From contig JAFOCH010000017.1 of the NCBI GenBank assembly GCA_017381395.1, positions 1-14,028 of the forward strand: 14,028 nucleotides of DNA, written 5' to 3'. The stretch is from Clostridia bacterium (GTDB lineage: Bacteria > Bacillota > Clostridia > Oscillospirales > Acutalibacteraceae). The notes under the pieces are model-generated. The model ran no database searches and was not told the origin of the DNA. It worked only from the letters and a program-made list of their open reading frames with translations. Positions 7,106 to 13,983 of the stretch are shown piece by piece. Every line of letters starts with the position of its first letter. Position 1 is the stretch's first letter. The position numbers and the translations under genes are program-made.

Positions 7106-9388
7106 ATGAGTAAACGTATAATTTCTTTATTGCTTACAATCGTGATTCTCGCCGGAAGCATTGTTTCCGCAACGGCTGCGATTGACACAACCGGGCTTGT
7201 TGATATTACAATGCCTACTTCGTCTGAGTATTACACCGGCGAAAGTGCTAGCATTAGATACGGATGGTTCTGCTGCGACAGCGTTAATTACCATATCGAT
7301 GATGAAGGTAATGTTACCAGTTCTGCAGTTAAGGGCGGAGACAGATACTTTGTTTCAAAAATTGCTTATAACCTCGGTGATAAGTTTGAGGTTAGCTTTG
7401 GAACCAAATCTGACAACCAGAACCCCAACTCAAATAACAGAATCGTATATCAGCTTGGCGATTTAGCCGTAGCATTCTTCTCATACGGTTCAGGCACAAA
7501 TGACAACCACGGAAAGTTCCGTTTCTACTATGGTGCTGATATTGCCTCTATTGGAGGTGGCGGCATTTCTTATACAGATGCATCGGATTACCTTATTGGC
7601 GAAACCGAAGATATCGGTATCCCGTATCACAAGGTAGTAATTCGTTTTGAAAACGGTACATTTGAATTTGAAGTTTATAACGATGACACACTCGTTTATG
7701 AATTAAGCAAGGAAGTTACCGAATACGATTTCTCAAATGTAAAACCTGCTATCCGTGTTTATAAGAGATCAGCTGTTTGGGATAACGGATTGTACATGTT
7801 AAATCACTCAATTTTGGCTAATCTCGACGGCGATACTGTTTCACAGTCAATCGCAGCTCTCGGTACCGATATTACCTACGGCGATATTATCGCAGTATCA
7901 GCCGTTAGAAATTGGTACGATTCTATCGCAGAAGCTGAACAGGCAAAGGTTACTAACCTTGCTGACCTCGAAGCACTCGAAGCACAGGTTCCCGCTCTTA
8001 TTGCCGGAAACTTTAATGATATAATCGGCGCAATCGTAATTGACGATTTAAGACTTGCTGATAAGTCAACCATCGAGGGCTATCGTGCTGAATACGAAAG
8101 CTACACCGATGAGCAGAAGGCACTCGTTACCAATATTGATAACCTCGTTGCCGCAGAGGCAGAGATTCTCCGTCTTATCATACTCAAAAAGGATACCGAC
8201 GCAGCAAATATTGTTAATGACGAAATTCTTGCAATGGGCGAAATCACATTTGCAAATTACCTCTACGTAGGGGATGCTAGAAAATCGTACGAAACTCTTA
8301 CCGCTCAGGGAAAGACACTTGTTGCCGATTATTCTGTACTCACCGCTGCCGAAGATACAGTTGCCGCTCTTAGAAAGTCTGTTAACTTCAGAATGGTTAC
8401 AAACATGATCGCAGAAATTTCTGAAACCGTAACATTGGCAGATAATGACGCAGTATTCAATGCTCTTGGCGCATATTCAATGCTCAGCACAGCTGAAAAG
8501 AGATTGGTTGAAAATATCCAGGTTGCTATCGATGCAGCAGATACTCTTATTAAATTAGAAACCGAGAATAACACCCTCATTTCACCGAAGATTGTTAGTC
8601 TCCAACTCATCGGACAAAAGATTTCTGCAGGTTGGCTTCCCAATGCTGACAACGGCCGCTATACTGACGTGCCCGAAGGCGTTACAATTTATGCCGGCGA
8701 TACAGTAAAGCCCGGTGTATATTGGGAAAATCTTCTTTACAACGTTACATATAACGAGGACGGCTCGGTTGCTTCTTACACAGGTACAGGTACCTGCTAC
8801 AACATCACCACAGGTGGTAGCAACTGGTGGGGCAACAGCATGCAGCCACTTTCAAATGGCGCTTGCCGTAACGTTTCAGTCGGCACCTTGAATCTGTACC
8901 ACTCAAATAATGGTATTCATATCGCTCAGGTTGAAGTTAAAGAACGTCCGGCATACGAATATGATGAGCTCTTTGACGTTTCGATGAATGTTCGTACAAT
9001 GATCGAAGCGCTTCCCAGAGAGTATAGCAAGCTCATCGAAGCTGATCGTTATCTCGTTGAATCAGCTAACGAAGCACTCGATACTATCGACGTTTACAGT
9101 CTTGACGAAGTTCATAACGTTCGTTACCTTATCAATTGTGAAAAGGTTCTCAATGGCGCTACAATCGAAGATGAAGAAAATACTTTCGAGTCTAACATTG
9201 CCGGCGATATTACAAAGGATTTCGTTATCAATAGTTTAGACCTTCTTTCACTTCAGTTGCACATTCTCAACATCAATCAGATTATTGATGCTGATCGTTG
9301 CGATTTGAATAACGATGGAGTTGTTGATTCGTCCGACATGGTTGCTCTCCAAATGTACATTGTTGGTCTTTCATCGTTCATTGAATAA
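7106..9388 (+). CDS. Secreted multidomain protein with helical repeats and C-terminal dockerin
   Basis: This is a 760-residue exported protein of unknown specific function. Parts in order: Sec signal peptide (1 to about 25, SATAA); a beta-rich, lectin/LamG-like region (about 30-240); three clear helical repeats of about 55-60 residues (about 303-358, 366-423, 431-485) and a weaker one before them (about 245-300), sharing a pattern of Y..L/T..qKaLV.n...L.aAe..i..L; an unrecognised aromatic- and Gly-rich domain (about 490-612, with GSNWWGN); another helical segment (about 624-685); and a type I dockerin (about 699-754) whose second loop DLNNDGVVDSSD is canonical and whose first has Thr at position 3. 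No catalytic motif is seen, so it may be a binding or structural component. Start: the ATG at 7106 has GGAG nine bases upstream; the in-frame ATG at 7097 overlaps that site. Confidence 0.85.
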   Translation: MSKRIISLLLTIVILAGSIVSATAAIDTTGLVDITMPTSSEYYTGESASIRYGWFCCDSVNYHIDDEGNVTSSAVKGGDRYFVSKIAYNLGDKFEVSFGTKSDNQNPNSNNRIVYQLGDLAVAFFSYGSGTNDNHGKFRFYYGADIASIGGGGISYTDASDYLIGETEDIGIPYHKVVIRFENGTFEFEVYNDDTLVYELSKEVTEYDFSNVKPAIRVYKRSAVWDNGLYMLNHSILANLDGDTVSQSIAALGTDITYGDIIAVSAVRNWYDSIAEAEQAKVTNLADLEALEAQVPALIAGNFNDIIGAIVIDDLRLADKSTIEGYRAEYESYTDEQKALVTNIDNLVAAEAEILRLIILKKDTDAANIVNDEILAMGEITFANYLYVGDARKSYETLTAQGKTLVADYSVLTAAEDTVAALRKSVNFRMVTNMIAEISETVTLADNDAVFNALGAYSMLSTAEKRLVENIQVAIDAADTLIKLETENNTLISPKIVSLQLIGQKISAGWLPNADNGRYTDVPEGVTIYAGDTVKPGVYWENLLYNVTYNEDGSVASYTGTGTCYNITTGGSNWWGNSMQPLSNGACRNVSVGTLNLYHSNNGIHIAQVEVKERPAYEYDELFDVSMNVRTMIEALPREYSKLIEADRYLVESANEALDTIDVYSLDEVHNVRYLINCEKVLNGATIEDEENTFESNIAGDITKDFVINSLDLLSLQLHILNINQIIDADRCDLNNDGVVDSSDMVALQMYIVGLSSFIE

Positions 9389-9400
9389 TTTTGAATAATA

Positions 9401-9432
9401 AAAAAACGCTCTGGCTAACCAGAGCGTTTTTT
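9401..9432. terminator. Bidirectional intrinsic terminator
   Basis: The perfect 14-base arms AAAAAACGCTCTGG (9401-9414) and CCAGAGCGTTTTTT (9419-9432) surround a CTAA loop. A-tract and T-tract on both sides let it serve the dockerin gene (plus) and the GtrA gene (minus, stop at 9443). Confidence 0.95.
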
Positions 9433-9442
9433 ATGTCAATAA

Positions 9443-9850
9443 TTATTTCTTATCCGTTTCAATTGAGTCCTTAAATACGTAAAATCGCTGATATAAATAT
9501 TCTAATACAAAATTCAGTATCATATTGAGCGCGGTTACAAGGTACTCGTTATAGCCCATTTTGTCGGCTAAATAGTACTCCAAAAGGGTGGATAACGGAG
9601 TAAAAACGGCATAGAATGCGAGAGTTTTAAGCATTGCAATCGGCACGTTGTTTGCCGAGTGGAAGGTGTATTTTCTGTTTAAAGTAAAGTTCCATACGAC
9701 CGAAAGTATAAGCGCTATTAAATAACACGGCCAAAAGGGAAAATCGGCAAATTCATTTAAAAGTGTGAATGTGAGAATTTGAATAATTCCTGCACTTATC
9801 GAAAACAGGGTGAATTTAACCGCTCTCAAAATTTCTTTTTTATTAGACAT
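9443..9850 (-). CDS. GtrA-family membrane protein
   Basis: This is a 135-residue integral membrane protein of the GtrA-like family. Such proteins have about four membrane spans and are thought to help flip or transfer undecaprenyl-linked sugars in cell-surface polysaccharide glycosylation. Hydrophobic spans are visible at about 12-32, 38-55, 70-90 and 100-120. The family signatures VWNFTLNRKYTF between spans 2 and 3 and YLYQRFYVFKD at the end are present. The ATG at 9850 follows AGGAGA, and a strong promoter lies just upstream. No glycosyltransferase partner is adjacent, so the sugar and target cannot be inferred. Confidence 0.88.
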   Translation of the reverse strand: MSNKKEILRAVKFTLFSISAGIIQILTFTLLNEFADFPFWPCYLIALILSVVWNFTLNRKYTFHSANNVPIAMLKTLAFYAVFTPLSTLLEYYLADKMGYNEYLVTALNMILNFVLEYLYQRFYVFKDSIETDKK

Positions 9851-9863
9851 ATATTTTCTCCTG

Positions 9864-9905
9864 GCACAATTTTTCCATATTATAATTTATAAATTCGCAT
9901 TGTGC
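9864..9905. repeat. Inverted repeat flanking the GtrA gene -10 element
   Basis: GCACAAT (9864-9870) and ATTGTGC (9899-9905) are perfect 7-base complements 28 bases apart. One arm overlaps the -35 hexamer and the other lies next to the ribosome binding site. This could be a repressor site or chance in AT-rich DNA. Confidence 0.3.
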
Positions 9906-9907
9906 AA
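9879..9907 (-). promoter_or_regulatory. Sigma-A promoter for the GtrA-family gene
   Basis: On the minus strand, -35 TTGCAC (9907-9902), a 17-base spacer and a perfect -10 TATAAT (9884-9879). Confidence 0.75.
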
Positions 9908-9910
9908 GAT

Positions 9911-9948
9911 AAAAAAACAGCTCTCGGCTAAATTCCAACCGAGAGCTG
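9911..9948 (-). terminator. Intrinsic terminator after rubrerythrin
   Basis: The arms CAGCTCTCGG (9918-9927) and CCGAGAGCTG (9939-9948) surround an 11-base loop. On the minus strand the stem is followed by seven T (9917-9911). It begins about 19 bases past the rubrerythrin stop. Confidence 0.93.
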
Positions 9949-9966
9949 AAATTATTTATTTTGTTA

Positions 9967-10503
9967 TCAATAGTTTTCTGCGTGAATTTCAAAGAAACTC
10001 TTTGGATGTGCGCAGGTGGGACAAATTTCGGGTGCCTTTGTGCCAACGATGATATGACCACAGTTGCGGCATTCCCAAACCTTTACCTCGCTCTTTTCAA
10101 ATACAGCGGCGGTTTCTACGTTTTTGAGAAGGGCTCTGTAACGCTCTTCGTGATGCTTTTCTATAGCGGCAACCAGGCGGAATTTATGAGCCAATTCCTT
10201 GAATCCTTCTTCTTCGGCAGTTTTGGCAAAGCCTTCGTACATATCGGTCCATTCGTAGTTTTCGCCTTCTGCTGCGGCGGCAAGGTTAGCGGCGGTATCA
10301 CCCAGACCTTCGAGCTCCTTGAACCATAATTTTGCATGTTCTTTTTCGTTTTCGGCAGTTTTCAGAAAGAGTGCGGCAATCTGCTCATATCCCTCTTTTT
10401 TTGCGACAGAAGCAAAATATGTGTACTTGTTTCTGGCCTCTGATTCGCCTGAAAATGCGGCTCTAAGATTCATTTCGGTTTTAGTTCCTGCGTATTTGTT
10501 CAT
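9967..10503 (-). CDS. rbr: Rubrerythrin
   Basis: Rubrerythrin is a cytoplasmic non-haem diiron peroxidase that reduces hydrogen peroxide in anaerobes, with electrons passing through its rubredoxin centre. The 178 residues form an N-terminal ferritin-like four-helix domain with ligand motifs E20, E53-x-x-H56, the AEEEG cluster (96-100) and E115-x-x-H118. A C-terminal rubredoxin-like domain follows, with C145-x-x-C148 and C161-x-x-C164. This is the classical order and length (not the reverse rubrerythrin arrangement). The ATG at 10503 follows AAGGAG. The gene is a single transcription unit, with its own near-consensus promoter and terminator. It is divergent from the choloylglycine hydrolase gene. 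I did not find a convincing PerR box. Confidence 0.97.
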   Translation of the reverse strand: MNKYAGTKTEMNLRAAFSGESEARNKYTYFASVAKKEGYEQIAALFLKTAENEKEHAKLWFKELEGLGDTAANLAAAAEGENYEWTDMYEGFAKTAEEEGFKELAHKFRLVAAIEKHHEERYRALLKNVETAAVFEKSEVKVWECRNCGHIIVGTKAPEICPTCAHPKSFFEIHAENY

Positions 10504-10534
10504 AGTTTATCGCTCCTTAATTAAATTTGATTAT

Positions 10535-10563
10535 ATTATACAATATGATTATTTGATTTTCAA
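10535..10563 (-). promoter_or_regulatory. Sigma-A promoter for rubrerythrin
   Basis: On the minus strand, -35 TTGAAA (10563-10558), a 17-base spacer and a perfect -10 TATAAT (10540-10535). Two mismatch-free or near-perfect hexamers suggest strong expression. Confidence 0.85.
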
Positions 10564-10646
10564 CCGGTTTATATTCATTGTAAGTGAGAATAATTTTCTG
10601 TTTTTTTCAAAAAATAGATGTAAATTTGTATTTTAGAGGTGCAAAA

Positions 10647-11624
10647 ATGTGTACTGCCTTGGGATTTAAAACTGATTATGGCTGTTTTTTTGGGCGGAAT
10701 ATGGATTTATCATACTCGTTCAATCAATCACCGATTTTTTTGAATAAGGGTTTTAGCTATCTAAACCCCGTAATGAACGAAATGAACGTTCTTAATAGGT
10801 CGATAATTGGTATGGGCACGGTTATTGACGGTCATCCTGCCCTTGCAGAAGGGATGAACTGCGACGGACTTGGTTGTGCGGGACTTAATTTTTCCCGTTA
10901 CGCGTGCTATGAACAAAAAGCCGTAGACGGCAAAATCAATATACCGCCATACGATTTTATTTTGTACGTGTTGTCAAATTTTTCGTCCGTTGCCGAGGTT
11001 AAAGAAAACATTCCATCAATAGAGCTCGTCAGTGTACCGATAAATAAAGATACTCCGATTGCCACACTTCATTGGATGGTATGTGACCGAACTGGAGCGT
11101 CAATAGTTGTCGAAAGGGCAAAAAGTGGTATCACTTGTTACGATAATCCCGTTGGCGTGATGACGAATGACCCTACGTTTGATTGGCATTTAACCAACCT
11201 GAATGAATATATTAAAATAAGTCCATTTGACTGCAATCCAACTGCATGGAGCAATCATCAACTAAAAGGACTTGGTGTAGGAAACGGCACCTTAGGTTTG
11301 CCGGGAGATTTTGAGTCGGTTTCGCGATTTGTTCGAGCGGCGTTTTTGTGCGCAAATTTGCCTCAATTAGATAGCGAAAACGAGACTGTTTCGTCATTTT
11401 TTCATATACTTGATAATGTCGCAATGCCGAAGGGAAGTGTGATTGTAGAGGGAAATAGGGCGTCATACACCCTTTACTCCTCGTGTATGAATCTCGATAA
11501 AGGTATATATTATTTCAGAACCTATCAAAATAGCAGAATATCGGCAATAAATATGAATAATGTAACCGCGGACATGAAACTTTTTGATTATTGCGACGGT
11601 CAGGATATAAATTACCTGAATTAG
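10647..11624 (+). CDS. Choloylglycine hydrolase family protein (bile salt hydrolase / penicillin V acylase-like)
   Basis: This is a 325-residue N-terminal nucleophile amidase that hydrolyses linear amide bonds; family members deconjugate glycine- or taurine-bile salts, or cleave penicillin V or acyl-homoserine lactones. Removal of Met1 would expose the nucleophile Cys2. The other family active-site residues are all present: R17 and D20 (GRNMD), N81 (AGLNF), N174 (VMTNDP) and R227 (LPGDFESVSRF). The start is set by this chemistry: the ATG at 10647 directly precedes Cys2 and has AGAGGTG upstream, while an in-frame ATG at 10584 would bury the nucleophile. There is no signal peptide, so the enzyme is probably intracellular. 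No clear promoter was found in the 143-base divergent region shared with rubrerythrin. A gut setting favours bile salts, but the substrate is inferred, not shown. Confidence 0.93.
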   Translation: MCTALGFKTDYGCFFGRNMDLSYSFNQSPIFLNKGFSYLNPVMNEMNVLNRSIIGMGTVIDGHPALAEGMNCDGLGCAGLNFSRYACYEQKAVDGKINIPPYDFILYVLSNFSSVAEVKENIPSIELVSVPINKDTPIATLHWMVCDRTGASIVVERAKSGITCYDNPVGVMTNDPTFDWHLTNLNEYIKISPFDCNPTAWSNHQLKGLGVGNGTLGLPGDFESVSRFVRAAFLCANLPQLDSENETVSSFFHILDNVAMPKGSVIVEGNRASYTLYSSCMNLDKGIYYFRTYQNSRISAINMNNVTADMKLFDYCDGQDINYLN

Positions 11625-11629
11625 CAAGC

Positions 11630-12478
11630 TTAAACGCCTAAAAATTCTTTTATTTCGCTAAGCTTTTCTGTTGCAATTTTTCTGCCGATTTCATATACGA
11701 TTGTCAGTGCTTTTGGATCCTTTTCGGTTCGTTTAATCGGCAAAGCGGTTTCGGGTCGAATGACCAATATTGAGCCGTCCTTCTCCTTTTTATCAATGTA
11801 TTCGAGGGTTTCATTGTAAGTTTCGTGCCGATTTTTCATAATTTCAATCAGCTTGGGGTATTTTCTATATTTTAGTTTAACAAGCGGTATAATGCCGTTC
11901 TTTTTCTTTCTGTAATCCTTCGGTCGGGTGAGGATAACGATGTTTTTATCGTATCCCAAATTCTCAAAAAAACGTAGGGGGATGGCATCGGAAATCCCAC
12001 CATCAAGCAATTTCAGTCCATCTATTTCGACTATTTGCGATACCATCGGCATCGAAGCGGACGCCCTTATCCAATCGAAGCCATTTCCTTCACAGGCGGT
12101 AAAATTGTGGTAAACCGCTTCACCCTTTTCGATATCGGTGCAAACGACAAAAAAGTCCATCGGATTTTTCTTATAGCTATCAAAATCGAAGACGTCGTGT
12201 TTAAGAGGTACCTCGTTGTAACAGAATTCGGTGCTGTAAAAGTTGCCTGTTTTGAGTAAAACTCCTAGTCCGCCATATCGCTTATCGTTGCAGAATTTGG
12301 TATTATAGCGAAGAACGCGTCCGATTTGTCCCGATTTATAGTTGCAGCCAAAAGCGGCACCTGCCGAAACGCCGACTGCACCGTCAAACACGATTCCGTT
12401 TTCCATCAAAACATCGATAACACCCGCGGTAAACATACCGCGCATAGCGCCACCTTCTAATATAAGTCCTTTTTTCAT
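11630..12478 (-). CDS. Patatin-like phospholipase family protein
   Basis: This is a 282-residue predicted serine acyl hydrolase of the patatin family, closest in form to the bacterial YjjU-like group. It contains the oxyanion-hole loop LILEGGAMRGMFTAGV (5-20), the nucleophile elbow GVSAG with Ser38, and the catalytic DGG with Asp159, so the Ser-Asp dyad is intact. There is no signal peptide; it is probably cytoplasmic or membrane-peripheral, and its lipid substrate is unknown. Start choice: the ATG at 12478 has GAGG eight bases upstream and gives the normal family N-terminus. A longer frame to 12538 would begin inside the -35 hexamer. The stop lies five bases from the convergent stop of the choloylglycine hydrolase gene, with no terminator between. 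Confidence 0.93.
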   Translation of the reverse strand: MKKGLILEGGAMRGMFTAGVIDVLMENGIVFDGAVGVSAGAAFGCNYKSGQIGRVLRYNTKFCNDKRYGGLGVLLKTGNFYSTEFCYNEVPLKHDVFDFDSYKKNPMDFFVVCTDIEKGEAVYHNFTACEGNGFDWIRASASMPMVSQIVEIDGLKLLDGGISDAIPLRFFENLGYDKNIVILTRPKDYRKKKNGIIPLVKLKYRKYPKLIEIMKNRHETYNETLEYIDKKEKDGSILVIRPETALPIKRTEKDPKALTIVYEIGRKIATEKLSEIKEFLGV

Positions 12479-12509
12479 TATAAAAACCTCGAATGTAGAT
12501 TGCAAATTC

Positions 12510-12538
12510 ATTATATCATAATTTCTGTCTTTTTTCAA
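12510..12538 (-). promoter_or_regulatory. Sigma-A promoter for the patatin-like gene
   Basis: On the minus strand, -35 TTGAAA (12538-12533), a 17-base spacer and a perfect -10 TATAAT (12515-12510). It places the transcript start near 12503 and supports the ATG at 12478. Confidence 0.85.
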
Positions 12539-12570
12539 CGCTGCTAAGGTTGTTTTATATAAACATGGGT

Positions 12571-12598
12571 TTGACTTTTTGTACTAATTAAATATAAT
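12571..12598 (+). promoter_or_regulatory. Sigma-A promoter for the acyltransferase gene
   Basis: -35 TTGACT (12571-12576), a 16-base spacer and a perfect -10 TATAAT (12593-12598), about 23 bases before the start codon. Confidence 0.75.
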
Positions 12599-12621
12599 TA
12601 AGGTGTGAAAGGTGAGTAGTT

Positions 12622-13698
12622 ATGAAGGATAGAAGTTTGGAACAGAATATATTATTATTTGATAGTCGTTTTATGAGTGTAATATTTTTTATTTGTTCAA
12701 TAATGGTTGTTGGCATACACTCATATAATGCGACAGGTTTGCCCGTTAGCGATATAACATCGTGTATCGAAGGATTTTTCTGCCACGGTTTATTTATAGC
12801 CGCGGTACCAATATTTTTTTATTTGTCGGGATATTTATTTTTTAGGAATATGGAGTCGGCTATCGATGTGTTTAAAAAGATGAGAACGAGAGTAAAAAGC
12901 GTATTGATGCCTTTTTTAGCATGGTCAAGCTTTTATTTCCTTTTTTATTTTTTGGTTAGTAGTGCGTTTGGTATTCAGTTAGATGTTCCTATTGTTTTGA
13001 CACCGCTTAATATTTTAAAATATATTGTGTTTTATCGCTATTCTTTTGTTTTATGGTATATGTTTCAGTTGGTAATATACATATTACTTGCGCCGATTAT
13101 ATTTTTAATTTTGAAAAAACGAAGTGTTGCGCTTTCGACATTTATTGTAGTTACCTTGTTTTCGATTTTTATAAAGGATAGTATAGGTGTAGAGATATTT
13201 AGTAATGAAATTCGTCCTCTATTTCAGTTCAATTTTTTCTGCTATTATTTGGCGGGATGCGTATCTGTAAAATTTACAAGCGAAATAAACAAATTAAAAG
13301 ATTATTTATTAAAAAACAAAAAACTATCAATTGTTTTGACGACCATCCTTCTTATTATATTTTCATTCCTTGACTGGTTGGTATGCGATGGGATAATACA
13401 AGTTTTCTATGCTCGAATCTTCGTTCCTATAGTTGCAATTTTATTATTTGTATTGGTTGGTCTGATTTATCAAAAGATACCTTATCCAAAACAGGTATCT
13501 ACAATGATAGTTTATGGAATACATTCAATAATGGGTCGTGTTACATCGGCTTTATTATTGCATATTTCACCTTATGTGCCCGTGTTGGTATTGTTTGTTA
13601 TTACAATGGCAATTTGCTCTGTGCTTTCATGCCTGTTTGCTTATATTTTAAAACGTTTCTTTAAGCCGATATATTTTGTTTTAAGCGGCGGAAGATGA
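12622..13698 (+). CDS. Acyltransferase family 3 membrane protein
   Basis: This is a 358-residue polytopic membrane protein of the Acyltransferase_3 family (OafA/WecH-like), which moves acetyl or other acyl groups onto surface carbohydrates or lipids. Around ten hydrophobic spans can be counted. The conserved His of the first span is H33 (VVGIHSYN), and the family motif PIFFYLSGYLFFRN lies at 63-76. The ATG at 12622 follows an AGGTGA site. The gene is monocistronic, with its own promoter and terminator. By eye its codons are much richer in TTT, TTA, ATA and AAA than those of its neighbours, which may reflect its membrane protein composition or acquisition from a more AT-rich source. The substrate cannot be inferred. 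Confidence 0.9.
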   Translation: MKDRSLEQNILLFDSRFMSVIFFICSIMVVGIHSYNATGLPVSDITSCIEGFFCHGLFIAAVPIFFYLSGYLFFRNMESAIDVFKKMRTRVKSVLMPFLAWSSFYFLFYFLVSSAFGIQLDVPIVLTPLNILKYIVFYRYSFVLWYMFQLVIYILLAPIIFLILKKRSVALSTFIVVTLFSIFIKDSIGVEIFSNEIRPLFQFNFFCYYLAGCVSVKFTSEINKLKDYLLKNKKLSIVLTTILLIIFSFLDWLVCDGIIQVFYARIFVPIVAILLFVLVGLIYQKIPYPKQVSTMIVYGIHSIMGRVTSALLLHISPYVPVLVLFVITMAICSVLSCLFAYILKRFFKPIYFVLSGGR

Positions 13699-13718
13699 TT
13701 GTTAAATAAAAAAAATTG

Positions 13719-13750
13719 ACCGCCCCACCTGATTTGGTAGGGCGGTTTTT
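13719..13750 (+). terminator. Intrinsic terminator after the acyltransferase gene
   Basis: The outer stem ACCGCCC (13719-13725) pairs with GGGCGGT (13740-13746). A C-A mismatch separates it from an inner ACC/GGT stem around a six-base loop, and TTTTT follows. The stretch from 13751 to 13833 holds nothing I recognise. Confidence 0.9.
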
Positions 13751-13833
13751 ATATAAAAGTTAAAACTAATTGTGGTACTATTGGGGTACCAAGCCGATTT
13801 TTGTTTAAACTTTCAGACGTGCTTTAAACATAG

Positions 13834-13872
13834 AAAAAGTCCGAAAAGCATTGATTTAATCAGCTTTTCGGA
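13834..13872 (-). terminator. Intrinsic terminator of the tRNA cluster
   Basis: The arms TCCGAAAAGC (13840-13849) and GCTTTTCGGA (13863-13872) are perfect complements, with an inner TGAT/ATCA helix. On the minus strand a CTTTTTC tract follows. It lies directly downstream of tRNA-Tyr. Confidence 0.9.
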
Positions 13873-13875
13873 GTC

Positions 13876-13960
13876 TGGTGGGAGAGTGTGGATTCGAACC
13901 ACCGAAGCGAAGCGCAACAGATTTACAGTCTGCCCCCTTTGGCCACTCGGGAACTCTCCC
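13876..13960 (-). tRNA. tRNA-Tyr (GTA)
   Basis: This is an 85-base class II tRNA with an encoded CCA (13878-13876). The acceptor arms GGGAGAG and CTCTCCC pair perfectly. The anticodon loop reads CTGTAAA (anticodon GTA), and a long variable arm (GCGCTTCGCTTC region) is typical of bacterial tRNA-Tyr. The T-loop is TTCGAAT. The outermost T-stem pair appears to be G-A. It is the last gene of a minus-strand tRNA cluster. Confidence 0.96.
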
Positions 13961-13983
13961 ATATTCAGTTAAGCTCGGCTAAA

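Noticed and set aside
9961..10329. Plus-strand open frame of 122 codons antisense to rubrerythrin
   Set aside because: It is entirely explained by the rubrerythrin gene on the other strand, and has no start signals.
10510..10560. Possible PerR operator in the AT-rich rubrerythrin promoter
   Set aside because: The palindromic look comes from the TATAAT-type -10 region; I could not align it to the TTATAATnATTATAA form with reasonable matches.
13772..13972. Plus-strand open frame of 66 codons at the right end
   Set aside because: It runs through the tRNA terminator and tRNA-Tyr on the opposite strand; not a protein gene.
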